The position numbers and the translations under genes are program-made. Under the pieces are notes generated by a model, which did not search any database, was not told the origin of the DNA, and worked only from the letters and a program-made list of their open reading frames with translations. From Sphingopyxis sp. UBA6723 (GTDB lineage: Bacteria > Pseudomonadota > Alphaproteobacteria > Sphingomonadales > Sphingomonadaceae): 42,468 nucleotides of DNA. The DNA is taken from assembly GCF_002454115.1 (NCBI RefSeq), contig NZ_DKIH01000013.1, positions 25,163 through 67,630 of the forward strand. The letters are read 5' to 3'. Positions 40,047-42,468 of this stretch are shown one piece after another. Positions within the stretch are counted from its first letter, which is position 1; each line of letters opens with the position of its first letter.

Positions 40047-41549
40047 ATGGACTTTCAGTCGATCCTTTCCGCCGCCACAGGTGAGCATGGCCTAGCCGTC
40101 AATCCTTGGGCCGCCATCGCCTATCTCGTCGCGGGCGTGCTTTTCATTCTGTCGCTGCGCGGGCTGTCGAGCCCTGCAACGGCGCAAGCTGGCAACCGCT
40201 TTGGTATGATGGGGATGACCATTGCGGTCGTCACCACGCTGCTGACACATGCGCCGATGAAGTTCGGCGATGCCACCAACAGCTATACGGGCGTTGATCC
40301 CGTCGGGCTGATCGAGATACTCGCAGCTATCGGTATCGGCGCAGTCATCGGCATCGTCATGGCGCGCCGCATCGCGATGACCGCGATGCCGCAGCTCGTC
40401 GCGGCATTCCACAGCCTCGTCGGTCTGGCCGCGGTCGCGGTGGCAGCTGCCGCCTATCTCAACCCGCAAGCGTTCGGCATCGCCGATGCGGCGGGGCAGA
40501 TTTTCACCGTCAGCCGCATCGAAATGGGTCTGGGCATCGCGATCGGTGCGATCACCTTCTCGGGTTCGGTCATCGCCTTCCTCAAGCTCAACGGCAATAT
40601 GTCGGGCGCGGCGATCATGTTGCCGGGGCGGCATATCATCAACTTGGGCACGCTCGCCGCGATCATCGGGCTGGTGGCTTATTTCACAGTCGACCAGTCG
40701 CCGTGGGTATTCTGGACCATTACGGGGCTGAGCTTCCTAATCGGCTTCCTCTTGATCATCCCGATCGGCGGCGCCGACATGCCGGTCGTCGTGTCGATGC
40801 TCAACAGCTATTCGGGCTGGGCCGCGGCGGCGATGGGCTTCACCCTCGGCAACACCGCGATGATCATCACCGGCGCGCTCGTCGGCTCGTCGGGTGCAAT
40901 CCTGTCGTACATCATGTGCCGTGCGATGAACCGCAGCTTCATCAGCGTGATCGCCGGCGGCTTCGGCGCCGATGCGTCGGCCGCGAGCAGCGGATCGACC
41001 GAACAGCGCCCGTGGAAACCCGGCAGCGCCGACGACGCGGCGTTCCTGATGAGCCAGGCCGATACCGTCATCATCGTCCCCGGTTACGGCATGGCGGTCG
41101 CGCAGGCGCAGCACGCGCTGCGTGAAATGGGCGACCTGCTCAAGAAAGAGGGTGTGACGGTCAAATACGCAATCCATCCGGTTGCGGGGCGTATGCCGGG
41201 CCACATGAACGTACTGCTGGCTGAGGCGAACGTGCCATATGACGAGGTGTTCGAGCTGGAAGACATCAACGGCGAATTTGCGCAGGCCGATGTCGCCTTT
41301 GTCATCGGCGCCAACGATGTGACCAACCCGTCGGCAAAGACCGACAAGACGTCGCCGATTTACGGCATGCCCGTACTCGATGTCGAAAAGGCGAAGACAG
41401 TGCTGTTCGTGAAACGGTCGATGGGCGGGGTCGGTTATGCCGGCGTCGACAACGATGTGTTCTACATGGACCAGACGATGATGCTGCTCGGCGATGCGAA
41501 GAAGATGACCGATGACATCGTGAAAGCGCTGAATGGCGGGGGGCATTGA
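40047..41549 (+). CDS. pntB: NAD(P) transhydrogenase subunit beta
   Basis: The 500-residue subunit contains the beta-part of the proton channel (about eight to nine transmembrane helices, residues 20-300) and the NADP(H)-binding domain III. Membrane motifs include MMGMTIAVVTTLLTHAPMKF and LNSYSGWAAAAMGFTLGNTA. Domain III has VIIVPGYGMAVAQAQHALRE, the YAIHPVAGRMPGHMNVLLAE segment, IGANDVTNPSAKTDKTSPIY, and VLFVKRSMGGVGYAGVDNDV. The start ATG 40047 follows pntAB by 1 nt, preceded by AAGAAGGAG. Length matches PntB in general. Confidence 0.96.
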   Translation: MDFQSILSAATGEHGLAVNPWAAIAYLVAGVLFILSLRGLSSPATAQAGNRFGMMGMTIAVVTTLLTHAPMKFGDATNSYTGVDPVGLIEILAAIGIGAVIGIVMARRIAMTAMPQLVAAFHSLVGLAAVAVAAAAYLNPQAFGIADAAGQIFTVSRIEMGLGIAIGAITFSGSVIAFLKLNGNMSGAAIMLPGRHIINLGTLAAIIGLVAYFTVDQSPWVFWTITGLSFLIGFLLIIPIGGADMPVVVSMLNSYSGWAAAAMGFTLGNTAMIITGALVGSSGAILSYIMCRAMNRSFISVIAGGFGADASAASSGSTEQRPWKPGSADDAAFLMSQADTVIIVPGYGMAVAQAQHALREMGDLLKKEGVTVKYAIHPVAGRMPGHMNVLLAEANVPYDEVFELEDINGEFAQADVAFVIGANDVTNPSAKTDKTSPIYGMPVLDVEKAKTVLFVKRSMGGVGYAGVDNDVFYMDQTMMLLGDAKKMTDDIVKALNGGGH

Positions 41550-41571
41550 TCCCACAGCCATTGACCCGAAT

Positions 41572-41649
41572 CGTCATCCCGGCGAAGGCCGGGATCTCAA
41601 CCTCGCGTCATAAATTGGCGTGGAGACCCCGGCCTTCGCCGGGGTGACG
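41572..41649. repeat. Intergenic palindromic repeat, family A (copy 3)
   Basis: The left arm 41572-41598 is identical to the left arm at 4459-4485; the right arm 41622-41649 is slightly diverged. It lies between pntB and the racemase gene and ends about 20 nt before the racemase start. Confidence 0.88.
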
Positions 41650-41669
41650 ACGAAGGGACAAGGGGCGTT

Positions 41670-42368
41670 ATGCGTAAAATCGGCCTGATCGGCGGCATGA
41701 GCTGGGCATCGACCGAGCTCTATTATCGGCATCTCAACAAGGGGGTGCAAAAGCGGCTCGGCACCGCCTGTTCGGCACCGATCATGCTCGAAAGCCTCAA
41801 CTACTGCGACCTGTCGCGGCTGACGACGCCCGAACAATGGGCGCATGCGAAAGATGTGCTGATCGCGTCGGCGCAGCGGTTGGAAGCGGCGGGGGCGACA
41901 GCGCTGATGATCGCGGCCAATTCGATGCACAAGGTCGCCGACGACGTTGCAGCGGCAATTGCGATCCCGCTGCTCCATATCGTCGACGAAACCGGCGAAA
42001 AGATGAAGGCCGACGGGATCAAGGCGGCGGCGGTGATCGGCACGCGCAATGTGATGACCGAAGCCTGGTTCCGCCAGCGGCTGGTCCGCCACGGGCTGAC
42101 GCTCGCGCCCTATGACACGAGCCGCGCCGACGAGATCGACCGGATCATCTATGAAGAGCTGATGCAGGGCAAGGCGAACGAAGCTTCGCGGCGGACGATG
42201 AAGACCTTCATCACCGACATCGCCAAGCAGGATATTCAGGCGATCGTGCTGGCGTGCACCGAGCTGGTGATGCTGGTCGATCCCGACGCCAATGTGCTGC
42301 CGATCTACGACACGACGCGGATTCACGTCGCGGCGGGGGTGGACTGGATTTTGGGGGAGGGGGCTTAG
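41670..42368 (+). CDS. Aspartate/glutamate racemase-family protein with an altered catalytic pair
   Basis: The 232-residue protein matches the Asp/Glu racemase family (YgeA-like): N-terminal IGLIGGMSWASTELYYRHLN, HIVDETGEKMKADGIKAAAV, and C-terminal LPIYDTTRIHVAAGVDW. The second catalytic cysteine is present (LACTELVML, Cys196). The first position, normally Cys or, in E. coli L-Asp/Glu racemase, Thr in a CTNTMHK-type motif, is alanine here: IAANSMHK, Ala83. With only one thiol the enzyme may be one-sided, have another function, or be inactive. The start is ATG 41670. The repeat element lies immediately upstream. Confidence 0.9.
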   Translation: MRKIGLIGGMSWASTELYYRHLNKGVQKRLGTACSAPIMLESLNYCDLSRLTTPEQWAHAKDVLIASAQRLEAAGATALMIAANSMHKVADDVAAAIAIPLLHIVDETGEKMKADGIKAAAVIGTRNVMTEAWFRQRLVRHGLTLAPYDTSRADEIDRIIYEELMQGKANEASRRTMKTFITDIAKQDIQAIVLACTELVMLVDPDANVLPIYDTTRIHVAAGVDWILGEGA

Positions 42369-42383
42369 CTCAACATTGTGATT

Positions 42384-42463
42384 CCGTTCGCATCGAGCGA
42401 AGTCGAGATGCCCATCGGTCCGGCATGACTTCGGGGTGTCTCGACTTCGCTCGACACGAACGG
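42384..42463. repeat. Intergenic palindromic repeat, family C (copy 3, diverged)
   Basis: The left arm CCGTTCGCATCGAGCGAAGT continuing to 42410 carries changes (CATCGAG for TGTCGAG), while the right arm GTGTCTCGACTTCGCTCGAC (to 42463) matches the other two copies at 16.7 and 29.3 kb. It fills the window end after the racemase gene. Confidence 0.85.
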
Positions 42464-42468
42464 GCATT

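Overview
The window looks like a chromosomal segment from a GC-rich alphaproteobacterium, most likely a sphingomonad (Sphingopyxis/Sphingomonas-like). This is inferred from the CcrM-type GANTC methylase, the 40-residue aa3-oxidase subunit IV gene beside pntAA, the three-gene proton-translocating transhydrogenase, the style of the folP product, and the many intergenic palindromic repeats. I see no rRNA, tRNA, CRISPR array, prophage or insertion sequence. Gene density is high and base composition looks even, so this is mostly core chromosome.

Layout. 1-7.2 kb: an edge-truncated LuxR-type regulator apparently fused to an alpha/beta-hydrolase; isocitrate lyase (aceA) divergent from an XRE/RamB-type regulator that probably controls it; a RidA protein; a large-subunit catalase (katE). 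7.4-8.7 kb: an HD-GYP cyclic-di-GMP phosphodiesterase. 8.7-16.6 kb: an exopolysaccharide / PEP-CTERM-associated block. Mannose-1-phosphate guanylyltransferase is divergent from a tightly packed four-gene operon: PEP-CTERM-associated sugar transferase, PrsK sensor kinase, PrsR sigma-54-type response regulator and PrsT TPR lipoprotein. No exosortase or PEP-CTERM substrate lies in the window. 16.8-17.8 kb: a GntR regulator and a nitroreductase. 18-22.4 kb: an operon of a POT peptide transporter and two amidohydrolase-superfamily proteins, the second lacking the metal-binding HxH and carrying a palindromic repeat inside its 5' coding region.

22.6-34.8 kb: NnrU-like and DUF1003 membrane proteins; an aldo/keto reductase translationally coupled to a dicarboxylate-type symporter; glmM; a DUF1272 zinc-ribbon-like protein; a ThiD kinase fused to a VOC domain; rnhB; an SDR; ccrM behind an unusual cluster of eight GANTC sites; folP; a host-attachment-like protein; another SDR. 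34.8-42.4 kb: an NtrC-like response regulator with a degenerate AAA+ core; the tiny aa3 oxidase subunit IV; a transhydrogenase locus whose pntAA is separated from pntAB-pntB by a PH-domain gene and two fasciclin genes; and an Asp/Glu racemase homologue lacking the first catalytic thiol.

Several gaps are filled by long inverted repeats of four recurring families, some with near-perfect 27-30-nt arms. The most distinctive points are the PrsK/PrsR/PrsT block, the GANTC cluster at ccrM, the ThiD-VOC fusion, the repeat inside a signal-peptide region, and the degenerate NtrC-like regulator.
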